Origin: Planococcus soli
GTDB lineage: Bacteria > Bacillota > Bacilli > Bacillales_A > Planococcaceae
Length of the DNA: 64,000 nt
Reading direction: 5' to 3'
NCBI RefSeq assembly: GCF_016881065.1
Contig: NZ_WXYN01000012.1
Span: 272,224 to 336,223 of the forward strand
The translations under genes were made by a program, and so were the position numbers. Position 1 is the stretch's first letter. The number at the start of each line of letters is the position of its first letter. This document shows positions 56,189-64,000 of this stretch, in pieces. The notes under the pieces were generated by a model that worked only from the letters and a program-made list of their open reading frames with translations, searched no databases and was not told where the DNA came from.

Positions 56189-57165
56189 CAGTTGCCGCCC
56201 CCTTCTTCATCTGCCGCTTCCTCTTCTACTGCTGGTGGAACGGCTGTCTGCATGCCGTCAAGCGGCAAGTATTTCATGGTGCCGCCTTCGTCGTTCATGA
56301 TGTACAATTTGGCGTTCGGCAGGACCGATTCCAATGTTTCCATAATAATTCGCTGCTTGGTGACTTCCGGATTGGTTTCATACTCCACGTAAAGCTTGTC
56401 AAAAAGCGCAACATCTCCAGTCGCCTGTTGGACACGCGATACTTTCTCACCCTCAGCGCGCGAATTGATTGCCGCTTTTTCACCTAGCGCTTCATTGCGC
56501 TTCTGGTTTTCATATTTTCTGGCTTCGTTTATTTTTGTATTCATCGTTTCCCGGGCATCTGTTACATTCGTGAACGCCGCCCGCACTTCTTCGTTTGGCA
56601 GTTCCACATCCTGCAGTTTGACAGCCAGAACCGTAATGCCGATATCGTATTTATCAATCAGCGAGGCAAGCAAATTGCGTGTTTCAGCTTCAATTTCCGC
56701 TTTTCCGGAAGTCAGCGCGTCATCGATCAACGAACTGCCAATGATGGAGCGGATAGATGCTGATGTGGCGTCGTGCAAAATATCCTGCGGGGCTTCTGCA
56801 TTGAACAGGTATTTTTTAGGATCTGTGATTTTCCATTGGACCACCAGATCGGTGAGGACGATATTTTCATCTCCAGTAATCATTTTGGTTTCCTTATCAA
56901 AGGCTACGATCTCGCCTTCTTCATTCTGGTTATAACCGAATTGCAGGCTATAGGTTTCTTTAGACAGGATTTCCGCTCTTTGTATTGGCCACGGCATCTT
57001 AAAATGCAAACCGGCTTCTGTAACGGTTTCATTGGCTACACCGAATGTGACAATGACTGCCTGTTCCGATTCGTCTACTGTATACCAGGAAGTGAAAACT
57101 GCAATGAGCAGTCCAATTCCGGCAATAGACAAACCAATCACTGCCAATAATTTTTTAGTCGTCAT
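56188..57165 (-). CDS. hflK: SPFH-family FtsH protease activity modulator HflK
   Basis: 325-aa partner of HflC. One N-terminal helix (about 5-25), the SPFH domain (SEQAVIVTFGVANETVTEAGLHFKMPWP), a coiled coil (EARKYENQKRNEALGEKAAI) and an acidic Gly-rich tail. ATG 57165 follows AAAGGGGGA. It is preceded by the terminator of the ligase gene, so hflKC is its own unit. Confidence 0.92.
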   Translation of the reverse strand: MTTKKLLAVIGLSIAGIGLLIAVFTSWYTVDESEQAVIVTFGVANETVTEAGLHFKMPWPIQRAEILSKETYSLQFGYNQNEEGEIVAFDKETKMITGDENIVLTDLVVQWKITDPKKYLFNAEAPQDILHDATSASIRSIIGSSLIDDALTSGKAEIEAETRNLLASLIDKYDIGITVLAVKLQDVELPNEEVRAAFTNVTDARETMNTKINEARKYENQKRNEALGEKAAINSRAEGEKVSRVQQATGDVALFDKLYVEYETNPEVTKQRIIMETLESVLPNAKLYIMNDEGGTMKYLPLDGMQTAVPPAVEEEAADEEGGGN

Positions 57166-57223
57166 GATACGTCCCCCTTTTTCCTTATTATCCATAATAC
57201 GGAATAATAGTGAAATAGTTTCA

Positions 57224-57261
57224 TAAAAAAAGAAAAAGAGCCCGGGGAAGGGACTCTTTTT
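57224..57261 (-). terminator. Terminator after the ATP-grasp gene
   Basis: AAAAAGAG (57233-57240) pairs with CTCTTTTT (57254-57261), with an inner CC/GG step. A T-rich run follows on the minus strand. It closes the phoP-phoR-ligase unit. Confidence 0.78.
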
Positions 57262-57336
57262 CAAATCATGCGGTTGAAGGGGGTTCTATTAAACCTTAAC
57301 ATCCGAGTATGAAGCTGGTGTTAAGCTTCTGTAAAT

Positions 57337-58554
57337 TTACCATTGATTGTTTTTATATTTTTTATAATAATTTACTTGGCGCGCCAGAAGATAGACTTTT
57401 CGCTTTAAATGCTTGTCCTGTTTATAGAACAGCGGATTGCCATACTGGCCTTTTTTAATCAAACGCTTGATGTCTTTGAGCACTGCTTTGTTGTTGACAA
57501 AATTTCGCAGAACCGCTTTCGGCACGACTGTAAACAGAAAGTCTTCATTCAAATAGGTCACAGGTTTGTCGGTCTGGTAAATGAGATCGTCAACAAAATA
57601 CTCTGCCATGTTGTGCCCAAGAGCTGTGACGTAATAGCTCGAACGGCCCTGGCGAATGTTCACTTCAAACACTTTAAACTTATTATCGCGTGCATCGTAT
57701 TTTAAATCGAAGTTCGCAAATCCATTATAGCCGACAGCTTCCAGGAAATTTTGCAGCTTGACCATCATATCTTTGTCGAAACGCGTGATCAGCGCTGTAT
57801 AGTTGCCTATCGCTGTTACCGTATGCTCCTGCAGGACCACTTGTGCAAAAGTCACCAGCTGCGTTTTCCCTTTCGAATTCGCATAGATAACCGAATCCCA
57901 CATAAAGGTATCATCACCCGGTATATAATCCTGGATGATCAATTCGTCGCGGTAGCCGCCTCCCTTGATTTGCTGGATCACTGAGTGCATTTCTTTCGGG
58001 CTTTCGACTTTGTAGACTTTTTGCTGCCCTTCAAACTTGTTTCTGGTGTATTCAATGCCGTTGCTCGGCTTGATAATAACCGGGAACATCATCTCTTCTT
58101 CAAAAGGTGCTGCTGAATTGCAGTCGTAGAAGAAGGTGGTCGGTGTTTCGATGCCGTGCACTTTGCACAACTCGTAGAAATTTGATTTGACCTGCAGCTG
58201 ATTCATTAGATCTTCATTGATGTAATTAAAGACGTAATGCTCACGCAGAATCTTGGCATTTTCGATAATAAGGCGGACATAGAGATCATTTGTGCCGATC
58301 AGCAAAAGGGTTTTTCCAGGAGCTCTGTATTTACGGGCAATATCAATTAAAATATCAGCAAATTGGACATCTTCAGCGAGACCGGAACGCAGTTCAATGG
58401 TTTCGGTGATTGTGCTCAATGAAGTAAATGATAAATTTTCTTTACCGACTAAAATCGGCTTGATGCCATATGCTTCGTGAAAAGAGATGGCCATGTTGTA
58501 TGCGTTCATGTCTGTACCGATTATAATTGGCAAAAATGGGTGTTTGGTTTCCAT
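57337..58554 (-). CDS. ATP-grasp carboxylate-amine ligase (D-Asp/D-Glu ligase-like)
   Basis: 405-aa ATP-grasp enzyme. N-terminal pre-ATP-grasp domain (PIIIGTDMNAYNMAISFHEA), ATP-binding Lys 162 in PVIIKPSNG, and metal-site residues Glu 297, Asn 299 and Arg 301 in VFEVNIRQGRSS. It resembles COG3919 enzymes, which include the enterococcal D-aspartate ligase that adds the cross-bridge residue to peptidoglycan precursors. Planococcus walls are known for an L-Lys-D-Glu bridge, so a D-Glu ligase is one possibility. It lies 14 bp after phoR and before a terminator. The substrate is inferred. Confidence 0.8.
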   Translation of the reverse strand: METKHPFLPIIIGTDMNAYNMAISFHEAYGIKPILVGKENLSFTSLSTITETIELRSGLAEDVQFADILIDIARKYRAPGKTLLLIGTNDLYVRLIIENAKILREHYVFNYINEDLMNQLQVKSNFYELCKVHGIETPTTFFYDCNSAAPFEEEMMFPVIIKPSNGIEYTRNKFEGQQKVYKVESPKEMHSVIQQIKGGGYRDELIIQDYIPGDDTFMWDSVIYANSKGKTQLVTFAQVVLQEHTVTAIGNYTALITRFDKDMMVKLQNFLEAVGYNGFANFDLKYDARDNKFKVFEVNIRQGRSSYYVTALGHNMAEYFVDDLIYQTDKPVTYLNEDFLFTVVPKAVLRNFVNNKAVLKDIKRLIKKGQYGNPLFYKQDKHLKRKVYLLARQVNYYKKYKNNQW

Positions 58555-58568
58555 ACTTTCCTCCTAAA

Positions 58569-59966
58569 TTAACTAGCTAAAGGCAAATAAATCGTGAATG
58601 TGGTTCCGACGCCTACTGTGCTGTCGACTTCCACTTTTCCATGATGCGCCTCGATTAAGTGTTTGACAATCGAAAGTCCAAGGCCAGTACCGCCTGAATT
58701 TCGGCTGCGGGCCCGATCGACACGGTAAAAACGTTCAAATAACCGGCCGATTTCTGAGCTTTCAATTCCGATTCCCTGATCTTCCACTTGAATGACAGCT
58801 TGATTATCCTTAACAAAAAGCCGGATGGTGATTTCTGTGTTGTTTCCTGAATATGTAACTGCATTGATCAGCAGATTCATGATTACTTGTATTAGGCGAT
58901 TCGCATCCCCATAAACTGTCACAGGTTTAATTTCGAGTTTCAGCCCGATCGATTTCTCATTGATTTTTGGCTGAATCATTTCCACAGCCCGCTTTATGAC
59001 AGCTTTCATGTCAGTTGGCTGCGCTTTTACTTCAAATCCGCTTTGTTCTACATTCGATAAATCGAGCAGATCGTTAATGAGCATTTCCAGCCGATTGCTT
59101 TCTGTATGGACAATTTCCAAAAATGATAGCAACGTATCTGTATCTTTGTACGCACCATCAAGCAGCGTTTCCGAAAAACCTTTAATAGAAGTTACCGGCG
59201 TCCGAAGTTCGTGGGATACGTTGGCCACAAAATCTTTGCGTATTTGCTCCAGCCTTTTCAGTTCTGTGATGTCATGAAAAACAATGACGATTCCAAGCCA
59301 GCGCTGATGCTCTCCAATAACAGGCGCTCCGTAGACATTCAGGTTTTTCAAATTCAACCCTGACATAAATTCAATTTGCGCACGCGAATGCGTTTCAGTC
59401 ATAAAGACATTTTCGATAAAATCTTCCAGTTCATAGGGCACGTGGATTTCTTTATAGAATTTACCCAGGGTATTTTCCGTAGACAGCTCAAATTCTTCCA
59501 AGAAGGGTTTATTGACCAGTGAAACAGCCCCTTGCCTGTCGATCATAATCAATGCGCTGCCCATGTTTTCAATCAGGGTTTTCAACCGCTCCTGCTCCAT
59601 CACCCGAACTGCTGTGATTTCCTGCAGGTTGCGGGCCAGCACATTGATGGTCCGGCTCAACTCAACACTGGCTTGAGCATTGGATTCCGATGCTCGCGCC
59701 CGGTAATTCCCTTTGACCAATTCCATCGCCGTCTCCGTAGCATTTTCGATCGGTTTGATGTTCACTTCTATGATCCGGCTGCCGACAATCGCTGAGAATA
59801 GAAGAGCAAGGACAAAAGCAAAAAACAATATCAGCCAAATCTCTGTTTTATTTTCAGCATTCGCATAGATCGGCAGGAGTTGATGCACGACAATGAACAA
59901 ACCTGCCAGCATCATACCAATCCACACCAGCAGGGTGATCAGCAGGCGATGCCGAAAGGACTTCAT
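58569..59966 (-). CDS. phoR: Two-component sensor histidine kinase PhoR/PnpS
   Basis: Phosphate-starvation sensor kinase. In 465 aa: TM1 (about 8-31), a loop of only about 11 residues, TM2 (about 43-65), HAMP, PAS domain (about 125-235), H-box with His 252 in VSHELRTP, and an HATPase domain (N box LLINAVTYSGNN). B. subtilis PhoR (579 aa, as I recall) has a sizeable extracellular domain that is absent here. Start overlaps phoP stop as ATGA. Confidence 0.93.
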   Translation of the reverse strand: MKSFRHRLLITLLVWIGMMLAGLFIVVHQLLPIYANAENKTEIWLILFFAFVLALLFSAIVGSRIIEVNIKPIENATETAMELVKGNYRARASESNAQASVELSRTINVLARNLQEITAVRVMEQERLKTLIENMGSALIMIDRQGAVSLVNKPFLEEFELSTENTLGKFYKEIHVPYELEDFIENVFMTETHSRAQIEFMSGLNLKNLNVYGAPVIGEHQRWLGIVIVFHDITELKRLEQIRKDFVANVSHELRTPVTSIKGFSETLLDGAYKDTDTLLSFLEIVHTESNRLEMLINDLLDLSNVEQSGFEVKAQPTDMKAVIKRAVEMIQPKINEKSIGLKLEIKPVTVYGDANRLIQVIMNLLINAVTYSGNNTEITIRLFVKDNQAVIQVEDQGIGIESSEIGRLFERFYRVDRARSRNSGGTGLGLSIVKHLIEAHHGKVEVDSTVGVGTTFTIYLPLAS

Positions 59967-60670
59967 AAGCTTTTCGGCTCCTCGAATTTATAGCCCAGTC
60001 CCCGAATGGTTTTTATGAACGTCGGCTTTCGGCTATTTTCTTCTATCTTATCGCGCAAATGGCTGATGTGGACATCGACAATGCGCGTGTCCCCTGCGAA
60101 ATCGTATTTCCACACGGCGCTCAGCAGCTGATCCCGGGTCAATACCCGATTTTTGTTTTCCATTAGATACACCAGCAATTCAAATTCTTTCGGTGTAAAC
60201 TCCAGCTGCTCTTTGTTAAGGAAAACTTCGAATCGATCAGGATAAACATCCAATTTGCCGAGAGAAATCGGTGCAGACGAATCCTGCTGCGGAGTAGGAA
60301 CATTGTTCGCTCTTCTCAACACAGCTTTGATGCGTGCGACAACTTCCCGCGGGCTGAATGGTTTGGTCATGTAATCATCCGCACCCAGTTCCAATCCCAA
60401 CACCTTATCAAATTCATCGCCTTTAGCCGTTAACATGATGATGGGTGTATTAACTTTTTGCTGGCGCAGTGATTTGCAGACTTCTACCCCGTCCATCGAC
60501 GGCAGCATGAGATCCAAGACAATCAATGATGGGTTTTCACTCAAAGCCAAGTCATAACCCTGCTTTCCATCATTGGCAATAATAGTCTCAAAACCTGCTT
60601 GAACAAGATTATAGGACAGTAAGGTTGCAATTGAATGTTCATCTTCGATAATCAATATTTTCTTCAGCAT
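59963..60670 (-). CDS. phoP: Response regulator PhoP
   Basis: OmpR-type regulator of the phosphate regulon, 235 aa. Receiver domain with phospho-acceptor Asp 53 (LIVLDLMLP) and Lys in MLTAKGDEF; C-terminal winged helix with EFELLVYLMENKNRVLTRDQLL. ATG 60670 follows GGAGG. Coupled to phoR and, downstream, the ATP-grasp ligase. Confidence 0.96.
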   Translation of the reverse strand: MLKKILIIEDEHSIATLLSYNLVQAGFETIIANDGKQGYDLALSENPSLIVLDLMLPSMDGVEVCKSLRQQKVNTPIIMLTAKGDEFDKVLGLELGADDYMTKPFSPREVVARIKAVLRRANNVPTPQQDSSAPISLGKLDVYPDRFEVFLNKEQLEFTPKEFELLVYLMENKNRVLTRDQLLSAVWKYDFAGDTRIVDVHISHLRDKIEENSRKPTFIKTIRGLGYKFEEPKSL

Positions 60671-60742
60671 TTTACATCCTCCACACTCAGTTTGAAACCC
60701 CCATCTCAAACCGCATTAAAAATTATCAATTGCGCGAGCTGT

Positions 60743-61192
60743 TCAATTTTCTAGAATCCGCGGTGGGTTAGCAGTAATCTGTCCTTGTAGCGCGATTTCA
60801 CCATTTTCATCGATTCCCTCAACTTTGACGGTTATTTCATTGTGCCGGATATCCACTTCGATAACCTCCAACAAAAAATCGATTGTGGCATAATGATGGA
60901 CAGGCTTTAAAAATTTCAGTTGCTGGCCGCTGATATAAGAGCCGGGACCCGGTATATGCTTGGATACCGCCGAGGTAAGAATTCCCGTCAACATGATAGT
61001 TGGCACCACAGGCTTTTCAAAAACCGTCTGCGAAGCAAAATCGTGTTGAATATACAGCGGATTGCTGTCATTTGTCAAACCCAGATAGAGAAGAAGATCT
61101 TTGTCTTCAATCTTTTCCGTCAGCTTCAGTTTCTCGCCGATTTTGATTTCTTCTACTGTCCGGCCTAATTTTCGCTTTTTCCCAAGCAACAA
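60743..61192 (-). CDS. MaoC-like dehydratase domain protein
   Basis: 149-aa single hot-dog protein of the MaoC family. The R-hydratase motif reads TNDSNPLYIQHDFA: Asp 42 is kept but the usual catalytic His is Tyr 47, so hydratase activity is uncertain. I chose TTG 61192, seven nt after GGAGGG; an ATG five codons upstream overlaps that ribosome site. It lies between mdh and phoP. Role unknown, possibly acyl-CoA or acyl-ACP binding. Confidence 0.8.
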   Translation of the reverse strand: MLLGKKRKLGRTVEEIKIGEKLKLTEKIEDKDLLLYLGLTNDSNPLYIQHDFASQTVFEKPVVPTIMLTGILTSAVSKHIPGPGSYISGQQLKFLKPVHHYATIDFLLEVIEVDIRHNEITVKVEGIDENGEIALQGQITANPPRILEN

Positions 61193-61292
61193 ACAACATC
61201 CCTCCATTTTCTTGATACTCCTATAGTATCAATTTAGCCAATGAAAGTGCAAGCTCCTAAGGTAGCAGTAAAACAGTACGGAACTGCGATAT

Positions 61293-61324
61293 TAAAAAAA
61301 CGAACAGGGACAATTCCCTGTTCG
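61293..61324 (-). terminator. Rho-independent terminator after mdh
   Basis: Perfect 10-bp stem CGAACAGGGA (61301-61310) with TCCCTGTTCG (61315-61324), loop CAAT, and seven T residues on the minus strand. Confidence 0.92.
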
Positions 61325-61337
61325 CCCCAATTATAAA

Positions 61338-62276
61338 TTAGGCCAGCACTTTCATGACGGCTCTTACCGAATCCGCTGATTGATTTAATAAAGCTTTCTC
61401 TTCTTCGTTTAAATCAATTTCAATAATCTTTTCAATCCCGTTTGCTCCCAGGATAGTTGGTACACCTAGATAAATGCCGTCTAATCCATACTCGCCTTCT
61501 AGATATGCGATGGCTGGCAAAATGCGGCGCTGATCTTTGATGATCGCCTCCGCCATTTCCACGAGTGACGCTGCAGGTGCATAATAAGCTGAACCATTTC
61601 CTAAAAGGTTAACGATCTCTGCTCCACCTTTGCGTGTCCGCGCCACAATTTCATCCAAGCGTCCTTTGGCAATCAAGGTCTCTAATGGAATACCGCCTGC
61701 ATAGGAATAACGAACAAGCGGGACCATATCATCGCCATGTCCACCTAATACGAATCCGGTAACATCTTTGACCGATACATCTAATTCTTCTGCGACAAAC
61801 GTCCGGAACCGGGCAGAGTCTAATACGCCGGATTGCCCAATCACACGCTCTTTTGGAAAACCGGATGCCTGGAAGACGGTATAAGTCATGGCATCGACTG
61901 GATTCGTTAATACGATGATTGTCGTATCAGGAGAATATTTCACAATGTCCGCCGTAACAGCTTTCATAACTTTCTGGTTGGTTTGAACCAAATCATCCCG
62001 GCTCATGCCTGGCTTGCGTGCAATTCCCGCTGTGATAATGACCAAGTCTGAGTCTTTGGTGTCTTCATAATTTGAAGTTCCTGTCACGCGGGCATCAAAC
62101 CCCTGGACAGGACCAGCCTCCGCCATATCCAACGCTTTGCCTTTTGCCGGATTTTCCATCGGCGGAATATCCACTATAACCACATCACCCAATTCTTTTT
62201 GAGCCAACAAGAAAGCCGTTGTAGCTCCTGTAAAACCAGAACCGATTACTGAAATCTTTTTGCGTTTGAATGTCAT
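61338..62276 (-). CDS. mdh: Malate dehydrogenase
   Basis: LDH-like NAD malate dehydrogenase of the TCA cycle, 312 aa. Rossmann motif GSGFTG (12-17), substrate Arg 87 in [10 protein letters not shown], which selects dicarboxylates, and catalytic His in GGHGDDMVP. Follows icd; order citZ-icd-mdh is as in B. subtilis, but the icd terminator and a 320-bp gap with a repeat lie between icd and mdh. Confidence 0.96.
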   Translation of the reverse strand: MTFKRKKISVIGSGFTGATTAFLLAQKELGDVVIVDIPPMENPAKGKALDMAEAGPVQGFDARVTGTSNYEDTKDSDLVIITAGIARKPGMSRDDLVQTNQKVMKAVTADIVKYSPDTTIIVLTNPVDAMTYTVFQASGFPKERVIGQSGVLDSARFRTFVAEELDVSVKDVTGFVLGGHGDDMVPLVRYSYAGGIPLETLIAKGRLDEIVARTRKGGAEIVNLLGNGSAYYAPAASLVEMAEAIIKDQRRILPAIAYLEGEYGLDGIYLGVPTILGANGIEKIIEIDLNEEEKALLNQSADSVRAVMKVLA

Positions 62277-62337
62277 GAAATATCTCTCCTTTTACAGTAT
62301 TTGAGTTGTGGTAAATTTCAGTTTCTACAATCACTTT

Positions 62338-62425
62338 GGGCACAGCTCCCGCAAAAAGCCAGGAAAAGTGCGTCTTCTTGCTTCGCTTAGCCCGTCGACA
62401 CGCCGGCGCTAGGAGATTTAATGAA
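62338..62425 (-). repeat. Dispersed intergenic repeat, family A, copy 4 (inverted)
   Basis: Reverse complement reads CCTAGCGCCGGCGTGTCGAC, CTAAGCGAAGCAAGAAGACG, CCTGGCTTTTTGCGGGAGCT and GCCCAAAG, close to copy 2 at 20093-20200. Nearby are CAGTGGAGACTCCTGCGGG (62479-62497), a fragment of a different GC-rich repeat type, and ATTAATTCAACTT, the inverted flank motif seen at copies 1 and 2. Confidence 0.68.
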
Positions 62426-62560
62426 TTGAAAGCAAGCCTATTTTCACCACTGTATTCATGAAAAATATAGAGCAAATCAGTGGAGACTCCTGCGGGCATG
62501 CGATGATCATTAATTCAACTTAAATAGCTATAAAACTTAGATTCAACTAATAAATGATAC

Positions 62561-62586
62561 AAAAAAGGAGGGAAAAAATTCCCTCC
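62561..62586 (-). terminator. Rho-independent terminator after icd
   Basis: GGAGGGAA (62567-62574) pairs with TTCCCTCC (62579-62586), followed on the minus strand by TTTTTTGT. It separates icd from mdh. Confidence 0.85.
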
Positions 62587-62599
62587 CTCTCTTTTACTC

Positions 62600-63868
62600 T
62601 TATAGGTTTTTGATCAATTCATCAGCAAACTCAGAGCATTTCACTTCTGTAGCGCCGTCCATTAGACGTGCGAAGTCATAAGTTACAACTTTAGAAGCAA
62701 TTGTTTTCTCCATAGAGTTTGTGATCATTGTAGCAGCTTCTACCCATCCTAAATGCTCAAGCATCAAGACGCCTGAAAGAAGTAGAGATGATGGGTTTAC
62801 TTTATCAAGGCCAGCATATTTAGGTGCTGTACCGTGAGTTGCTTCAAAAATAGCATGTCCAGTATCGTAGTTGATGTTCGCTCCAGGAGCGATACCAATT
62901 CCGCCTACTTGAGCAGCCAAAGCATCAGAGATGTAATCACCGTTCAAGTTCATTGTTGCAACAACATCGAACTCGCTTGGGCGTGTAAGGATTTGCTGTA
63001 GGAAAATATCAGCGATTGAATCTTTGACAAGGATTTTGCCAGCAGCAAGTGCTTCTTCTTGTGCTTTGTTTGCAGCATCTGTTCCTTGCTCATCTTTGAT
63101 TGCATCATATTGGTTCCATGTGAACACTTTATCGCCAAACTCTTGCTCAGCAACTTCATAGCCCCAGTTTTTGAAAGCTCCTTCAGTGAACTTCATGATG
63201 TTCCCTTTATGGACAAGCGTCAATGATTCACGTTTTTCAGTAATAGCATAGTTGATCGCTGCACGTACTAAGCGTTTTGTTCCTTCTTCTGAGATCGGTT
63301 TAATGCCGATCCCTGAAGACTCAGGGAAACGGATGTTTTTAACGCCCATTTCATCCTGAAGGAATGAAATCAATTTTTTCACTTCATCAGATCCGTTAGC
63401 GTACTCGATGCCCGCATAGATATCTTCTGTGTTTTCACGGAAAATAACCATATCAGTATCTTCAGGGCGTTTAACCGGTGAAGGTACGCCGTCGAAATAA
63501 CGGACTGGACGCAGGCAAGTGTACAAATCAAGTTCCTGGCGAAGTGCTACGTTCAATGAACGGATACCGCCGCCGATTGGCGTTGTCAAAGGACCTTTGA
63601 TTGCGATCAGGTATTCACGGATTACATCAAGAGTTTCTTCAGGAAGCCATTCGCCAGTTTCATCGAATGCTTTTTGTCCCGCAAGCACTTCTTTCCAAAC
63701 AATTGATTTTTCGCCATTATAAGCTTTTGTTACTGCTTCTTCTAAAACACGTGAAGCTGCATACCAGATATCCGGTCCTGTTCCATCACCAATGATGTAA
63801 GGAATTACTGCGTTGTTGGGAACGTTCAAGATACCGTTTTCTACTGAAATTTTTTCGCCGTTAGCCAT
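62600..63868 (-). CDS. icd: Isocitrate dehydrogenase (NADP+)
   Basis: TCA-cycle enzyme converting isocitrate to 2-oxoglutarate and CO2. The 422-aa protein has the substrate loop [20 protein letters not shown], the Ser site region [12 protein letters not shown] and the NADP-binding [13 protein letters not shown] 63868 follows GGAGGAAA; a longer frame runs into the intercistronic hairpin. Downstream of citZ. Confidence 0.97.
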   Translation of the reverse strand: MANGEKISVENGILNVPNNAVIPYIIGDGTGPDIWYAASRVLEEAVTKAYNGEKSIVWKEVLAGQKAFDETGEWLPEETLDVIREYLIAIKGPLTTPIGGGIRSLNVALRQELDLYTCLRPVRYFDGVPSPVKRPEDTDMVIFRENTEDIYAGIEYANGSDEVKKLISFLQDEMGVKNIRFPESSGIGIKPISEEGTKRLVRAAINYAITEKRESLTLVHKGNIMKFTEGAFKNWGYEVAEQEFGDKVFTWNQYDAIKDEQGTDAANKAQEEALAAGKILVKDSIADIFLQQILTRPSEFDVVATMNLNGDYISDALAAQVGGIGIAPGANINYDTGHAIFEATHGTAPKYAGLDKVNPSSLLLSGVLMLEHLGWVEAATMITNSMEKTIASKVVTYDFARLMDGATEVKCSEFADELIKNL

Positions 63869-63893
63869 GTATAATTTCCTCCTGTGGTCAAAG

Positions 63894-63925
63894 TCATAGG
63901 GCTGCACAGAGTGCAAGCCCTATGA
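63894..63925. other. Stem-loop between citZ and icd
   Basis: TCATAGGGCTGCAC pairs with GTGCAAGCCCTATGA (one bulged A), loop AGA. No T run follows on the minus strand, so it looks like an intercistronic processing or stability hairpin rather than a terminator; on the plus strand a T run follows, but no plus gene exists here. Confidence 0.55.
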
Positions 63926-63962
63926 GTTATATTTTTTTATAGTAGTAAATTGCGAAAGATTT

Positions 63963-64000
63963 TTATCTTTCCTCAACTGGCACATAAGTCTGCATGCCCG
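63963..64000 (-). CDS. citZ: Citrate synthase, last 11 residues (cut by window edge)
   Basis: The frame ends GMQTYVPVEER followed by TAA (63963-63965), the characteristic C-terminus of Bacillus CitZ. Its place just upstream of icd agrees with the citZ-icd-mdh order. Only 38 bases are present, so the call leans on synteny. Confidence 0.75.
   Translation of the reverse strand, partial: GMQTYVPVEER

Noticed and set aside
63894-63925. Terminator between citZ and icd
   Set aside because: Strong stem but no T run on the transcribed (minus) strand, so called an intercistronic stem-loop.

Overview
The window is a chromosomal block from a low-to-medium GC Gram-positive bacterium of the order Bacillales, most likely a Planococcus/Planomicrobium-type member of the Planococcaceae. 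This rests on near-complete synteny with the Bacillus subtilis stretch from hemA to citZ, on Bacillus-style control elements (lysine riboswitch, two T-boxes, L20 leader, PerR, FadR and sigma-W-like sites), and on protein sequences typical of the group. Nearly every gene lies on the minus strand. Only rnhC and ysdB are on the plus strand.

Layout in ascending coordinates; most operons are read right to left. 1-8500: hemA start (cut by the window edge), yihA-lon, clpX, tig, a TPR protein and a small CxxC membrane protein. 8800-12330: tRNA-Arg, rph-rdgB, and racE with a MarR regulator and a thioesterase. 12490-20280: succinate dehydrogenase sdhCAB, lysC behind a lysine riboswitch, uvrC, trxA. 20300-25700: the fatty-acid degradation cluster fadD-fadR-fadB-etfB-etfA. 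25700-32310: a possible 26-residue membrane peptide, DUF350, mutS2, polX, cvpA, zapA and divergent rnhC. 32330-36860: pheST behind a Phe T-box and a SpoU methyltransferase. 36900-42045: the least conserved part, with a membrane-protein/XRE operon, a frameshifted NERD gene beside a 21-bp tandem repeat, an M42 peptidase, an all-alpha dUTPase, ysdB and a DUF1294 gene. 42100-49580: rplT, rpmI and infC behind an L20 leader, thrS behind a T-box, dnaI, dnaB, nrdR, speD. 49840-57260: gapB, coaE, mutM, polA, hflC, hflK. 57300-64000: an ATP-grasp ligase joined to phoPR, a MaoC-like protein, mdh, icd and the very end of citZ.

Two themes stand out. First, genes that in B. subtilis sit in these exact gaps and serve sporulation or germination (lonB, gerM, gerE, sspI, ytxC, ytaF) are all missing while their neighbours are kept. 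This points to a lineage that has lost sporulation. Second, at least two families of dispersed, hairpin-forming intergenic repeats occupy many gaps, some inside operons (between etfB and etfA, and between rpmI and rplT).

The genes are mostly housekeeping: TCA cycle (sdhCAB, mdh, icd, citZ), beta-oxidation and electron transfer (fad/etf), translation (pheST, thrS, infC, L20, L35), replication and repair (dnaB, dnaI, polA, mutM, uvrC, mutS2, polX), and proteostasis (lon, clpX, tig, hflKC). No phage, IS element or CRISPR array was seen. The least characterised parts are the ATP-grasp gene in the phoPR operon, the tiny membrane ORF after DUF350, the heptad-coding tandem repeat and the repeat families.
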